In this document: piece after piece, positions 32,830 through 41,074 of the stretch
Position numbering within the stretch: the first letter of the stretch is position 1
Layout: every line of letters begins with the position of its first letter
From: Brachybacterium sillae
GTDB taxonomy: Bacteria; Actinomycetota; Actinomycetes; Actinomycetales; Dermabacteraceae
DNA: 64,000 nucleotides
Assembly: GCF_025028335.1 (NCBI RefSeq)
Contig: NZ_JAFEUW010000001.1
Span: 1,178,001-1,242,000, forward strand
Direction of reading: 5' to 3'
Notes under the pieces: model-generated
What the model saw: the letters and a program-made list of their open reading frames with translations, nothing else
Told to the model about the DNA's origin: nothing
Databases searched by the model: none
Translations under genes and position numbers: made by a program

Positions 32830-32914
32830 GGAGGATTCGCCTAGCGGCCTATGGCGCACGCCTGGAACGCGTGTTGGGTTCACGCCCTCGGGGGTTCAAA
32901 TCCCCCATCCTCCG
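32830..32914 (+). tRNA. tRNA-Ser (anticodon GGA)
   Basis: The 85-base class II tRNA folds cleanly. The acceptor stem is GGAGGAT with ATCCTCC, the anticodon stem CACGC/GCGTG carries loop CTGGAAC (anticodon GGA, reading UCC/UCU), and there is a long variable arm. The T arm is GGGGG-TTCAAAT-CCCCC. The 3' CCA is not encoded. No integrase or attachment repeat was found at its 3' end, although an accessory island begins about 900 bases downstream. Confidence 0.96.
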
Positions 32915-32936
32915 CCGGCGTCACCAGACGCACACA

Positions 32937-32967
32937 GCGCCCCCGCCCGGGATCCGGGCGGGGGCGC
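32937..32967 (+). terminator. Terminator after tRNA-Ser
   Basis: gcgcccccgcccgg and ccgggcgggggcgc form a long perfect GC stem followed by ttcgtc. It begins 23 bases after the tRNA. Confidence 0.82.
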
Positions 32968-33023
32968 TTCGTCGGGCCATGGCAAGATGCGGACTCAGGC
33001 GTCCGCGCCCGAGGAGGATCCGT

Positions 33024-33821
33024 ATGGCAGGTGGCACCCCCAGCCGCTCCCCCATCACCAGCGGATCCATGCGCTCCGGGAATCTGGAGACCGTGCTCCG
33101 CCACCTGCACACCCCCGGTCGAAGGTCACGTGCCCGCTTGGCGCAGGAGACCGGTTTCTCCCGGTCGGCGATGTCCTCGATCATCGGTGAGCTCGTCCAG
33201 CGCGGACTGGTCCGCGAGGGGTCCGCCCAGCGCGACGGCACCGTGGGGCGCCCCGGCACCGACATCGAGGTGACGCCGGGCCGCGTCGCCGGTGTCGGCC
33301 TGGAGGTCAGTGCCGATCACCTGGCCCTGCTGGTCCTGGACCTGGCCGGTGAGGTGCTCATGAAGAAGCTGACGCCCCTCCCCCGGTCCGGAGCCGGCGA
33401 GGGCACCGAGGTGCTGCTCGATGCCATGGCAGCCCAGCTCCGTGAGGCCCTCGCTCTGCTGGACGAGCGTTCCATGCTCGCGTCCGGACTGCCCATCGCC
33501 CCACCCGGAGTGATCGATCCCCATGAGGGGACCGTCCTCCTCGCCCCGCACCTGGGGTGGACCGATGTGCCCCTGCGCCAGGAGCTCCGACGCCGTCTCG
33601 GACCGGGATGCCCGGCCATCGACCTCGAGAACGATGCGAAGCTGTCGGCGCTCGCCACGGCACCGCCCCACGTGGCCCACGGGGTGGGGGACCTGGTGTT
33701 CCTCACCGGGGACGTCGGCGTGGGTGCCGGGATCATCGCCGGTGGCGCCCTGGTGCGCGGATGGTCGGGTTTGCGGCACGCGGTGGCTCCGGGGCGCGCC
33801 GTCGTGCCCCCGGTGGGGGTT
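33024..33821 (+). pseudogene. Truncated ROK family transcriptional regulator
   Basis: The first 265 or so residues match a ROK (NagC/XylR-type) sugar regulator. They include a winged helix-turn-helix (RARLAQETGFSRSAMSSIIGELVQRGLV), GRPGTDIEVTPGRVAGVGLEVS, and the sugar-kinase-like GTVLLAPHLGWTDVPLRQEL and NDAKLSALA. Homology stops near the end of GVGAGIIAGGALVRGWSG. The zinc motif GHx9CxCGxxGCxE and the last 100-130 residues are missing. At 33820 unrelated, lower-GC DNA begins; the frame runs on to 34013 as antisense of the next gene. The ATG has GGAGG 7 bases upstream. DNA binding might survive, effector response should not. Confidence 0.82.
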
Positions 33822-34407
33822 AGTCCCAGAGCTCGTCGACCTCATCCTTGTCGTCCGCTGACTTGGCTTGTGCTGCGGCGGCTTGCGCGTCTGCGACAGC
33901 GTTCAACGCCTGGGCGACCGCCTCGAACTGGTCCTGCAAGTCGCGCTCGGAGAACAGCCACTGTGGCAGCACCAGGCCCTGATGACGCTGGGCGTTGTCG
34001 TCGTGGACGTTGAAGCCGGCTGCCTTGAAGATCGTCGCCATGCTGTCGACGGGACTGCCGTACAGGAAGTGGAGGATCGCGGTCTGCACTTCACGCGCCG
34101 TGACCGGCGAGTAGGTGGGCTTTCGCTGGGGCCACTTGATCGCGTCTACACCACCATGAAGAACGGCGACCAGTTCGTCCGCTTTCAAACGCAGGTCCGC
34201 TCGCAGCTTCTTGACCCCGTCTCCGCCGAGGGCCTTGGTGACCTCAGGCTGGCTGTGGGCCGTCTTGCGCGCGAGCTCTTCGGCGCGAGCGGGCAACTCG
34301 GCGGCAATCGCGTGGAGGAGTTCCAGCTCGATCGTCCGTGCGTGATCGCGCGCGGAGGTCAGCTCTTCTTCGGCGCGGTGCAGCACCGCCCGCGTCTCTT
34401 CGCTCAT
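33820..34407 (-). CDS. Hypothetical protein in the accessory island
   Basis: I do not recognise this 195-residue protein. The N-terminal third is strongly helical and charged (MSEETRAVLHRAEEELTSAR). The middle part contains TAREVQTAILHFLYGSPVDSMATIFKAAGFNV, and the C-terminus is Ala/Gln-rich and acidic, ending DEVDELWD. The ATG at 34407 is my choice; codons further upstream look non-coding. It is divergent from the small Cys/His-rich gene, with about 100 bases between. Its last codon sits exactly at the ROK junction, so its end marks the left boundary of the inserted DNA. Confidence 0.62.
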   Translation of the reverse strand: MSEETRAVLHRAEEELTSARDHARTIELELLHAIAAELPARAEELARKTAHSQPEVTKALGGDGVKKLRADLRLKADELVAVLHGGVDAIKWPQRKPTYSPVTAREVQTAILHFLYGSPVDSMATIFKAAGFNVHDDNAQRHQGLVLPQWLFSERDLQDQFEAVAQALNAVADAQAAAAQAKSADDKDEVDELWD

Positions 34408-34513
34408 GACCGGGACCCTAGGGCGGCTCACCGACACAGATCGAGGCCATGCGGCGCACCGTTTTCTTGAAAGACCTGCTTGCCACGTCGTCTTGATGAG
34501 GTAGTATGGAGGC

Positions 34514-34819
34514 ATGACAGACGATGTACTCCCCCGCCTCATCCCTACGGGTACGTGCTGGTGCGGCTGCGGCCGTCAGGTCGGCCTGGGCTCGTTCTTC
34601 GCCCAAGGCCACGACAAGGTGGCCGAGGGTGCGCTCCTCGCCGCGCGCTACGGCGGCTCGGTGGCCCAACTGCTCCACGGGCACGGTTACGGGCCAGGCC
34701 ACTCCGTCACGGCCGACGCGGTATCTCAGGGAGCATGGGAGAGGTGCCCCGGCCACCTGTGCGACTACGCCGGCACCCCGGCGAGCGTCCGCACGCATCA
34801 GCGCCACGCTGGCCACTGA
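34514..34819 (+). CDS. Small Cys/His-rich protein with two putative zinc motifs
   Basis: This 101-residue protein has an N-terminal CWCGCG cluster followed by FFAQGHDKVAEGALLAARYGGSVAQLL and a C-terminal C-x4-C-x11-H-x2-H pattern (CPGHLCDYAGTPASVRTHQRH). The latter resembles a C2H2 zinc finger, which is uncommon in bacteria. GGAGG sits directly before the ATG. I recall similar uncharacterised actinobacterial proteins but cannot assign a function. The vsr-like gene starts 8 bases after its stop in another frame, so the two are probably cotranscribed. Confidence 0.66.
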   Translation: MTDDVLPRLIPTGTCWCGCGRQVGLGSFFAQGHDKVAEGALLAARYGGSVAQLLHGHGYGPGHSVTADAVSQGAWERCPGHLCDYAGTPASVRTHQRHAGH

Positions 34820-34826
34820 GCCGCTG

Positions 34827-35381
34827 ATGTGCCCTCCGGCTGCTCCGCAGGCCCCGTCCCCGGTCACCAGCAGGCGCATGAGCGCAATCCGACGTCGGGA
34901 CACCCGTCCCGAGCTGGCGTTGCGCCGGGCACTGCACCGGAAGGGTCTTCGGTGCTTCGTGGACCGGGCACCCCTGCGGGAGTTTCCTCGTCGCCGCGCT
35001 GACGTCGTCTTTCCACAGACCCGCATCGCGGTCTTCGTCGACGGCTGCTTCTGGCACGGCTGCCCGGAGCACACCCGCCCGTCCCGGGCGAACGCTCGGT
35101 GGTGGACAGCAAAGCTCCAAGGGAACGTGGCGCGCGATCGGGAGACCGATGCGCGGCTCGTGGACGCCGGGTGGTGGGGGGTCCGCATCTGGGAGCACGA
35201 GCCCGTCGAGGAGGCGGCCTGCGGAGTGAGCCAAGCCCTCATCAAGCAGGTTGTTCAGAACGGCGTGAGGACTGCGGGCAAGAAGGGCACCTCAGTTTTT
35301 ACACAGGGTAAAGGCGCGAACAGAATCCGCGTCATCGTCGACAACAAGACCGGCAACATTATCACCGTCACGAACGGGTGA
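34827..35381 (+). CDS. Very short patch repair (Vsr) endonuclease with a DUF4258-like C-terminal tail
   Basis: Residues 18-132 are a complete Vsr nuclease: MSAIRRRDTRPELALRRALH, then VFPQTRIAVFVDGCFWHGCPEH and GVRIWEHEP. Vsr nicks T:G mismatches formed by deamination at 5-methylcytosine sites. It normally ends there; here about 50 more residues follow (QALIKQVVQNGVRTAGKKGT and NRIRVIVDNKTGNIITV), less GC-rich and resembling the end of a DUF4258-type domain. No cytosine methyltransferase is in the window. The ATG at 34878 is an alternative start. The DUF2283 gene begins 3 bases after the stop. Confidence 0.78.
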   Translation: MCPPAAPQAPSPVTSRRMSAIRRRDTRPELALRRALHRKGLRCFVDRAPLREFPRRRADVVFPQTRIAVFVDGCFWHGCPEHTRPSRANARWWTAKLQGNVARDRETDARLVDAGWWGVRIWEHEPVEEAACGVSQALIKQVVQNGVRTAGKKGTSVFTQGKGANRIRVIVDNKTGNIITVTNG

Positions 35382-35384
35382 AGA

Positions 35385-35609
35385 ATGAGACTGACGTACG
35401 ACCGTGACGCGGACGCCGCCTACCTGATGGTGGTCGACAGTATCGCTCCCGGTGAAGCTACACATCAGGTCGAGCTGACCCACGACGGAGACGTCGCAGG
35501 CCAGTTCATCTTGGACTTCGACACTGATGGGAAACTGCTCGGACTAGAAGTTCTCTTCGCCTCGGACGCATTACATGCGTCCGTCATCGCCGCTGCTGAA
35601 CCAAAGTAA
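35385..35609 (+). CDS. DUF2283 domain-containing protein
   Basis: This 74-residue protein fits DUF2283 along its length: MRLTYDRDADAAYLMVV, then VELTHDGDVAGQFILDFDTDGKLLGLEVL. DUF2283 genes are often found next to DUF4258 genes and the pair is suspected to be toxin-antitoxin-like, with DUF2283 as the protective partner. Here it follows the DUF4258-like tail of the Vsr fusion by three bases, the order expected for such a pair. Its codons are less GC-rich than those of the surrounding chromosome. Confidence 0.82.
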   Translation: MRLTYDRDADAAYLMVVDSIAPGEATHQVELTHDGDVAGQFILDFDTDGKLLGLEVLFASDALHASVIAAAEPK

Positions 35610-35752
35610 GCCGCGACGATCCCCGGGCACACGAAGCTCGCAGGGGTTCGTCAGTCATGCCTTAACGCTGTGGTGTGTTGAGCCTGAGGCCTCTGCTCGC
35701 ATAAACCATGGGGTTGCGAGCCCGCGAGCGCCCGGCGTGGTGGGGGAAAATT

Positions 35753-37188
35753 GGCTCATCGCAGATGAGGGTGTAGGCGTGGTCTGAACCCGCCGGCCTC
35801 GAGTAGGGACCGGGCGATGTAGTGACTCAGGTTGCGGAACCCGAGGGCGGAGCCGCGCAGGTGTTCGAGGCGGCCGTTGATCGCCTCTGTCGGCCCGTTG
35901 CTGGTGCCGGGGCGGTCGAAGTAGGCCAGCACGTCCGCGGCCCGCTTCTTGAGCGTGCGCCCCAGCGAGGTCAGTTCCGTGAGCGCCGTGGGTACGCCCG
36001 TGGCGAGGGTGGCGATGACCTGGCTCATCAGGCCGCGCCCGGTGGCGCGGTCGGGGTGCCGGTAGGCGGCGACCATGCGTTGGTAGATGCCCCAGGTCGC
36101 CTCGACCGGCGCGTGCTGGTCGTCGGCGAACAGCGTCTCGATCCTCTTTCTCTGCTTGGCGGTGAGCAGCTCGGCCCCGGTGTGCAGGGTGCGTCTGGCC
36201 TTGTAGAGCGGGCCCCTGGCTCGTCCGCGGCGACCGTGCAGGTCCTGCTGGACCCGGCGACGACACCGGTCCAGCGCATCGCCGGCCAGGCGCACCACGT
36301 GGAACGGGTCCATGACCGCGACCGCGTCGGGGATCTCTTCGGCGGCAGCGGTCTTGAACCCGGTGAACCCGTCCATCGCGACCACCTCGATCCGGTCCTT
36401 CCATTCCTCGGGCCGCGCGTCGAGCCAGGTCTTGAAGACCTGCTTGGAGCGGCCGGAGACCATGTCGAGCAGCCGGGCCGGGCCGGTGCCGTCCCGGATC
36501 GGGGTGAGGTCGATGATGACGGTGACGTACCTGTCGCCCGAGCGGGTGTGTCGCCAGGCGTGCTCGTCCACGCCGATCACGGCCACGCCGTCGAAGCGCG
36601 CGGGGTCGTCGATCAGCACCCGCCGTCCTTCTTCCAGGACGGCGTCGTTCGCGGTGTGCCACGCCACCGCCAGAGCCTCGACGATTCGGGCGACCGTCAG
36701 ATGCTGGACGACCAGTCCCGTCAGTGCCCAGCGGACCGCCGATCGCGACAGCTTCGCCCCCGGCTCAGCCGCTGCGGTGGTCTCCTGGCGCCACACGTGC
36801 CCGCAGCCCGAGCAGCGGTAGCGACGCACCCTGATCAGCAGCGTCGTGGGGCGCCAGCCGAATGGCTCGTGCGCCAGGCGCCGGACCACCGTGCCGCACC
36901 CGACGCCCTCGGCGCCACAACGGCGGCACCACTGGTCCGGCTCCACGACTCGGCAGGCGATCACGGCACGATCGGGCTCCAGGCGCTGCCCGACAGCGAC
37001 GAGGCCGAGCTCGTCCAGGCGCGTGAAGGTGGTCAGGTCCGGGCAAGCGAAGGTAGCGTCAGGCACGTCGAGGTCTTCCAGATGAGGCGGGTAGGAACCT
37101 TCATCATCGGAAGGCCTCGACCCTTACCCGGACACCAACGCGCCGACCGGTCCCGCCACCACGCCTACACCCTCATCTGCGATGAGCC
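35753..37188 (-). mobile_element. ISL3-family insertion sequence, 1436 bp
   Basis: Perfect 30-bp terminal inverted repeats lie at 35753-35782 and 37159-37188, starting GGCTCATCGCAGATGAG. Each tip holds a smaller palindrome, CTCATC-GCA-GATGAG. One transposase gene fills the element. The 8 bases flanking each side (ggaaaatt and tcatatcc) do not match, so there is no target duplication as expected for a simple insertion. Confidence 0.9.
35756..37066 (-). CDS. ISL3 family transposase
   Basis: The 436-residue transposase appears intact. It has an N-terminal zinc-binding region (CRRCG and YRCSGCGHVWRQ), a helix-turn-helix stretch, and the DDE domain motifs GVDEHAWRHTRSGDRYVTVIIDLT, VVAMDGFTGF, MDPFHVVRLAGDALD and TSNGPTEAINGRLEHLRG. 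The stop codon lies inside the left inverted repeat, as is usual for this family. It is the only apparently functional transposase in the island and could have driven the rearrangement. Confidence 0.93.
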   Translation of the reverse strand: MPDATFACPDLTTFTRLDELGLVAVGQRLEPDRAVIACRVVEPDQWCRRCGAEGVGCGTVVRRLAHEPFGWRPTTLLIRVRRYRCSGCGHVWRQETTAAAEPGAKLSRSAVRWALTGLVVQHLTVARIVEALAVAWHTANDAVLEEGRRVLIDDPARFDGVAVIGVDEHAWRHTRSGDRYVTVIIDLTPIRDGTGPARLLDMVSGRSKQVFKTWLDARPEEWKDRIEVVAMDGFTGFKTAAAEEIPDAVAVMDPFHVVRLAGDALDRCRRRVQQDLHGRRGRARGPLYKARRTLHTGAELLTAKQRKRIETLFADDQHAPVEATWGIYQRMVAAYRHPDRATGRGLMSQVIATLATGVPTALTELTSLGRTLKKRAADVLAYFDRPGTSNGPTEAINGRLEHLRGSALGFRNLSHYIARSLLEAGGFRPRLHPHLR

Positions 37189-37250
37189 TCATATCCTGCT
37201 GGCCAGCGCCGCGAGAACCGCAGCGTGAATACCCGCCACAGCAGACCCAT

Positions 37251-37428
37251 TCACCACGAACCACGAAGAGCCTCCTTGCGTGCCGCTTCGGCGATGGACA
37301 TCTCGCCGGCCAGCACGCTCAGCACTATCCGGGTCTTCTTCTCCGCCGGAATCGAGGGTGGTCTACCCATGTCTGACTCTACTTCAGGACCTACATAACG
37401 GCCCTGCCACTAAGTCTGACGCGCGACA
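37251..37428 (-). mobile_element. IS3-family remnant: 5' end with start of orfA
   Basis: On the minus strand a tip reading TGTCGCGCGTCA (ending at 37428) is followed by the first 33 or so codons of an IS3-type OrfA (MGRPPSIPAEKKTRIVLSVL, then AGEMSIAEAARKE). The frame then leaves the family and stops at 37251. Only the 5' end survives. Its tip matches that of the other IS3 remnant at 39280 (11 of the first 12 bases). Confidence 0.76.
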
Positions 37429-37468
37429 ATGCTCGGCAGGTGTCCGAAGTCGGCTGCACAAACGATCG

Positions 37469-39256
37469 TTATTGGGATGCGCCGTTCGCGCCGGCGAGGA
37501 GTTGATGACGTGCGAGGTCGCGGTAGAGGTGACTGCTGTTCAGGAGTTCGGTGTGGGTGCCGGTGGCGGTGACGCGGCCGGCGTCGAGGACGATGATCTG
37601 GTCGGCATCGGCCACGGTGGCCAGCCGGTGGGCCACGATCAGCACGGTTCGCCCGACGGCAGCCGAGCGGATGGCCTGGTGCATGGCGCGCTCGTTGCGT
37701 CCGTCGAGACTCGCGGTTGGCTCGTCGAGCAGGAGCAGCGGGGCGTCACCGATCAGTGCGCGGGCGATCGCTAGGCGTTGGCGTTCCCCGCCGGACAGGC
37801 CCACGCCGTCGTCTCCGACCACGGCGTTCAAGCCGTCGGGGTGCTGCTCGATGCGCTCCAGCAGGTTTACGCTCGCGAGGACTTGCCGGCAGCGAGCTTC
37901 ATCCGTGGTCGGTGCGGCCAGGAGGAGGTTGTCTTTGATGGTGCCGGCCAGCACGGGGGCGTCTTGTTCGACGTAGCCGATCCGGGAGCGCAGGTCCGAT
38001 CGGGGTAGGTCTCGGATGTCAGTCCCGTCGAGGCGGATGGTTCCGTGGTCGGGTTCGTAGAAGCGCTCGATGAGGGCCAGGAGTGTGGACTTGCCCGCAC
38101 CCGATGGCCCGACGATCGCGGTGGTCGACCCGCGCGGGACGGCGTAGCTCACCTCGTTCAGCACGGGCTCGCCCTCCCGGTAGGCGAAGGAGACGCCGTC
38201 GAAGGTGACCATCGCCGGCAGGGCCGGCTCGATGGGCTTCTCAGCAGTAGACCGACGGCCCAACGCGGACTCACCGTCCTCCTCGGTCGGCAGGTCCAGG
38301 ACCTCGTGGATGCGCGCCAGGGCACCCAGGGCGGAGCGCACGGTGATGACGGCGTTGAACGCGGTGCCCAGTGGCATGAGCATCATGAACAGGAAGAGGA
38401 TGAAGGTCACCAGGTCGGCCACCGACAACGTGCCGGCGGCGACCCGGTAGCCGCCGATGCCCAGCACTGCGAGGAATGCGCCCTGCACGGCCAGCCCGCT
38501 GACCGGCCACAGCACGGCGCTGATGCGCACGATCCGCACTCCCAGGTCATAGGCGGCCTGTGCATCGGCGACGAGCGTGCCCTCCTCGCGTTCGGTGGCA
38601 CCGGCGGCCCGGATGGTGCGCACTCCCGACAGTGCTCGCTCGACCCCGGCCGCGACTCGACCCAGGGCTTCCTGCGAGGCCAGGGTCAGGGCCTGGACGC
38701 GGGCGCTGACGGCCACCACGCTGACGACGGCGACCACGATCACAGCCAAGGTGATGCCCAGCAGGGTCAGGTCCAGCAACGCCATCGCCACCAGCGCCCC
38801 GACGAAGACCAACGCGCCGCTGAGGGCGTCGACCAGACCACCGGTCAGCGCCTCGCGGACCATGGTGGTGTCCGACCCGACACGAGACACCAGGTCGCCG
38901 GTGCGGCGGGCGTCGTACTCTCTGATCGGCAGCCGCAGCAGGCGTGCGAGCAGGCGGCGGCGTGCGCCGAATACCACGCCCTCGGCGGTGCGTCCCAGCA
39001 GGTACTGCTGGACGGCCTCCACCAGGCCCGCGCCCACGACGAGGCCGACCAGCACCGCGACCGCACCGGTGAGTGCTCGTCCCTCTCCCACGGCGGTGAT
39101 GACCTGGTTGACCATCACCGGCTGCGCCAGGTTCAGCCCGGCACCCACCAACGAGATGACCAGCACGATCACCAGCACGCCGCGGTGCTCCCGCAGGTAA
39201 GAAAACAACTCACGCAGTCCCGCCTTGGGCGGTGCGGCAGTCTCGCTGTCAGTCAC
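37469..39256 (-). CDS. ABC exporter, fused membrane and ATPase domains (MsbA/multidrug type)
   Basis: This 595-residue half-transporter has six helices in the first 310 or so residues. The nucleotide-binding domain follows: Walker A VGPSGAGKSTL, signature LSGGERQRLAIARAL, Walker B LLLLDEPTASLD and the H-loop VLIVAHRLATV. It should dimerise and export a hydrophobic compound, peptide or drug. I chose the GTG at 39256 (VTDSETAAPPKAG) with AAGG upstream; a longer TTG start at 39292 would lie inside the flanking IS3 tip. The gene fits between the two IS3 ends with no other gene. Confidence 0.87.
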   Translation of the reverse strand: MTDSETAAPPKAGLRELFSYLREHRGVLVIVLVISLVGAGLNLAQPVMVNQVITAVGEGRALTGAVAVLVGLVVGAGLVEAVQQYLLGRTAEGVVFGARRRLLARLLRLPIREYDARRTGDLVSRVGSDTTMVREALTGGLVDALSGALVFVGALVAMALLDLTLLGITLAVIVVAVVSVVAVSARVQALTLASQEALGRVAAGVERALSGVRTIRAAGATEREEGTLVADAQAAYDLGVRIVRISAVLWPVSGLAVQGAFLAVLGIGGYRVAAGTLSVADLVTFILFLFMMLMPLGTAFNAVITVRSALGALARIHEVLDLPTEEDGESALGRRSTAEKPIEPALPAMVTFDGVSFAYREGEPVLNEVSYAVPRGSTTAIVGPSGAGKSTLLALIERFYEPDHGTIRLDGTDIRDLPRSDLRSRIGYVEQDAPVLAGTIKDNLLLAAPTTDEARCRQVLASVNLLERIEQHPDGLNAVVGDDGVGLSGGERQRLAIARALIGDAPLLLLDEPTASLDGRNERAMHQAIRSAAVGRTVLIVAHRLATVADADQIIVLDAGRVTATGTHTELLNSSHLYRDLARHQLLAGANGASQ

Positions 39257-39279
39257 GGCTGAACCTTGTTCCGCCGTAC

Positions 39280-39465
39280 TGTCCCGCGTCAAGTAGTTTG
39301 AAGCGCCTGGGTTTCGTTCCGAGGTCAGGACGCAACGGGCGCTACGTCTCGGTCGTGAGTGTAGGCTGCTTCGACCTCGGCGGGGGTGCGGTAGCCGAGG
39401 GCCTCATGCAGACGCTGCGTGTTCCACCAGTGCACCCACCCCATGGTGGCCAGCTCGACCGCCTG
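39280..39465 (-). mobile_element. IS3-family remnant: 3' end of orfB with terminal repeat
   Basis: The minus strand encodes the last 45 or so residues of an IS3 OrfB transposase (TMGWVHWWNTQRLHEALGYR, then TPAEVEAAYTHD), stopping at 39325. It is followed by a terminal repeat whose tip TGTCCCGCGTCA starts at 39280. Upstream of about 39465 the similarity breaks off into the glycosidase fragment. Only the 3' end of the IS remains. Confidence 0.85.
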
Positions 39466-40933
39466 CACGGACACCGCGGACCGTGAGGGCCAGGTGGTCC
39501 TCGCCGACGGCACCACCGCCACGTCGCGGGTGACCTCCGTGTCGGGCACCCAGATCCCGACGGACCGCACCATCACCACCGACGGCCAGGTGGTCTACAC
39601 CGGCGGGACGTACCTGCTGCCGTGGACCGACGGCGAACCGCGTCTGTACCACTGGAACCCTGACGGCGGGACCTCCACCTGGCACCTGACGGACCAGTGG
39701 GCCTCGCAGACCTCTCTGACCGCCTACCGCCTGACCGACACCGGTCGCGTGGATCCGGTGACGGTGCCCGTGGTCGATGGGGCCGTGACGCTCACGGCGG
39801 AGGCGGGGAGCGCGTACGTGCTCTACCCGACCTCCGAGCTGCCGACGCCCGTCGATCCCGAGTGGGGTCAGGAAACCGCGGTGAACAACCCCGGGTTCTT
39901 CTCCACCGACCTGAGCGGGTGGAACACGCACGGGAACGCCTCGGTGGAGATCACCGACCGCGGCAACGCCCAGGCGGTGCTCGGCGAGGGGAAGTCCTCC
40001 ATCTCCCAGCAGCTGCGCGACCCGGAGAACCCGGCCGCGAATCTGCCCGCCGGCACCTACTCGGCATGGGCCTGGGTGGAGGTCGAGCCCGGTCAGACGC
40101 GGCGGGTGACCGTCACCGCCTCGGGCCCCGGCGCACGGGGCCTCGACGGCACCGGCAAACCGGTCAGCGCGAGCATCGACTCCTCGACGGCTCTGAACGC
40201 CACCGCCTCCGATGAGAAGCACCGCACGTACTTCCAGCGGGTGCGCGTGGTGTTCCGGTCCACCGGCAAGCCCGTCCACCTCACCATCGCCGCCGACAAG
40301 GGATCGGCCCCGGTGCGCGTGGACGACGTGCGCGTCGTCCCGTTCACGCCGGCCGATGATCCGGCTCCGACCGCCGGCACCATCCTGTTCGAGGACTTCG
40401 AGCATGTGGACACCGGATACGGCCCCTTCGTGACCGGGAGCGGCAACGCCGGCGGTGACGCCCGGACGCAGCTGGCGGAGCGGCATGAGCCGTACTCGCA
40501 GTCCGGGTGGTACGGGATCAACCAGAGCGGCGCCGTCGTCCCCGGCGGCAAGCTCACGGACAACGTTCTGCGCGGCGACTGGTCGCTGATGGCGAACGAG
40601 GAGAACAACGGACTGATCCTGCGGGCCACCTCCGCCACGCTGCCTCTGCAGCCGGGCCACCGGTACCGCCTCACGATGGATCATCAGACGGCGTTCGCGG
40701 ACACCTACTCCGTCGTGATCGGCTCCGACACCGTCGCCGCTCCGCCGCAGGAACAGGAGCGCGAACGCATCCCCCTGCCGCAGGCCCGCGAGACCGAGCG
40801 CTTCACCCACGAGTTCGTGGTGCCCGCCGATGGGACCGTTCCCTGGATCGGGATCGTGAAGACCGGCGGCGGTCGCCAGGCCAACCTCACGATCGATGAT
40901 CTCCGGGTGGAGGACCTCGGCCGGGTGCGGTGA
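39466..40933 (+). pseudogene. Truncated glycoside hydrolase, C-terminal part (GH101-like)
   Basis: About 490 residues of a large secreted enzyme remain, joined at the 5' side to an IS3 fragment with no start of their own. The first part (TYLLPWTDGEPRLYHWNPDG, then GTSTWHL) resembles the region after the catalytic barrel of endo-alpha-N-acetylgalactosaminidases (GH101). Two carbohydrate-binding-like beta domains follow (NNPGFFSTDLSGWNTHGNA; LFEDFEHVDTGYGPFVTGSGN). Signal peptide and catalytic domain are absent. GH101 enzymes release O-glycans from mucin-type glycoproteins. The assignment to GH101 is from pattern memory and moderately certain; the truncation is clear. Confidence 0.7.
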
Positions 40934-40961
40934 TCGGGAGGCTCGCCTCTGATCCCTGAGT

Positions 40962-41005
40962 GGAGCGGGGTCGGTTCCGGTGTCTGCCGGAACCGACCCC
41001 GCTCC
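40962..41005 (+). terminator. Strong hairpin terminator after the glycosidase fragment
   Basis: A perfect 19-bp stem (ggagcggggtcggttccgg with its complement) surrounds the loop tgtctg and starts 29 bases after the stop. Confidence 0.88.
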
Positions 41006-41074
41006 GTCTGCACCGACGCCGAGGCGGCGCGCGTACCCTCGTCGGGTCGCATCCGATGCTCCCCGGAGGTCCGC

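Noticed and set aside
32830-33821. tRNA-Ser as the attachment site of the island
   Set aside because: The tRNA is intact, a full regulator start lies between it and the island, no repeat of the tRNA 3' end is seen at the far side, and no integrase gene is present.
34418-35245. A 275-codon minus-strand open frame across the vsr region
   Set aside because: It is antisense to the small Cys/His-rich gene and vsr, both of which have motifs and ribosome binding sites.
37251-39465. One IS3 element split by the ABC exporter
   Set aside because: The order is wrong: on the coding strand the orfB end comes before the orfA start, so these are inner ends of two copies, not halves of one.
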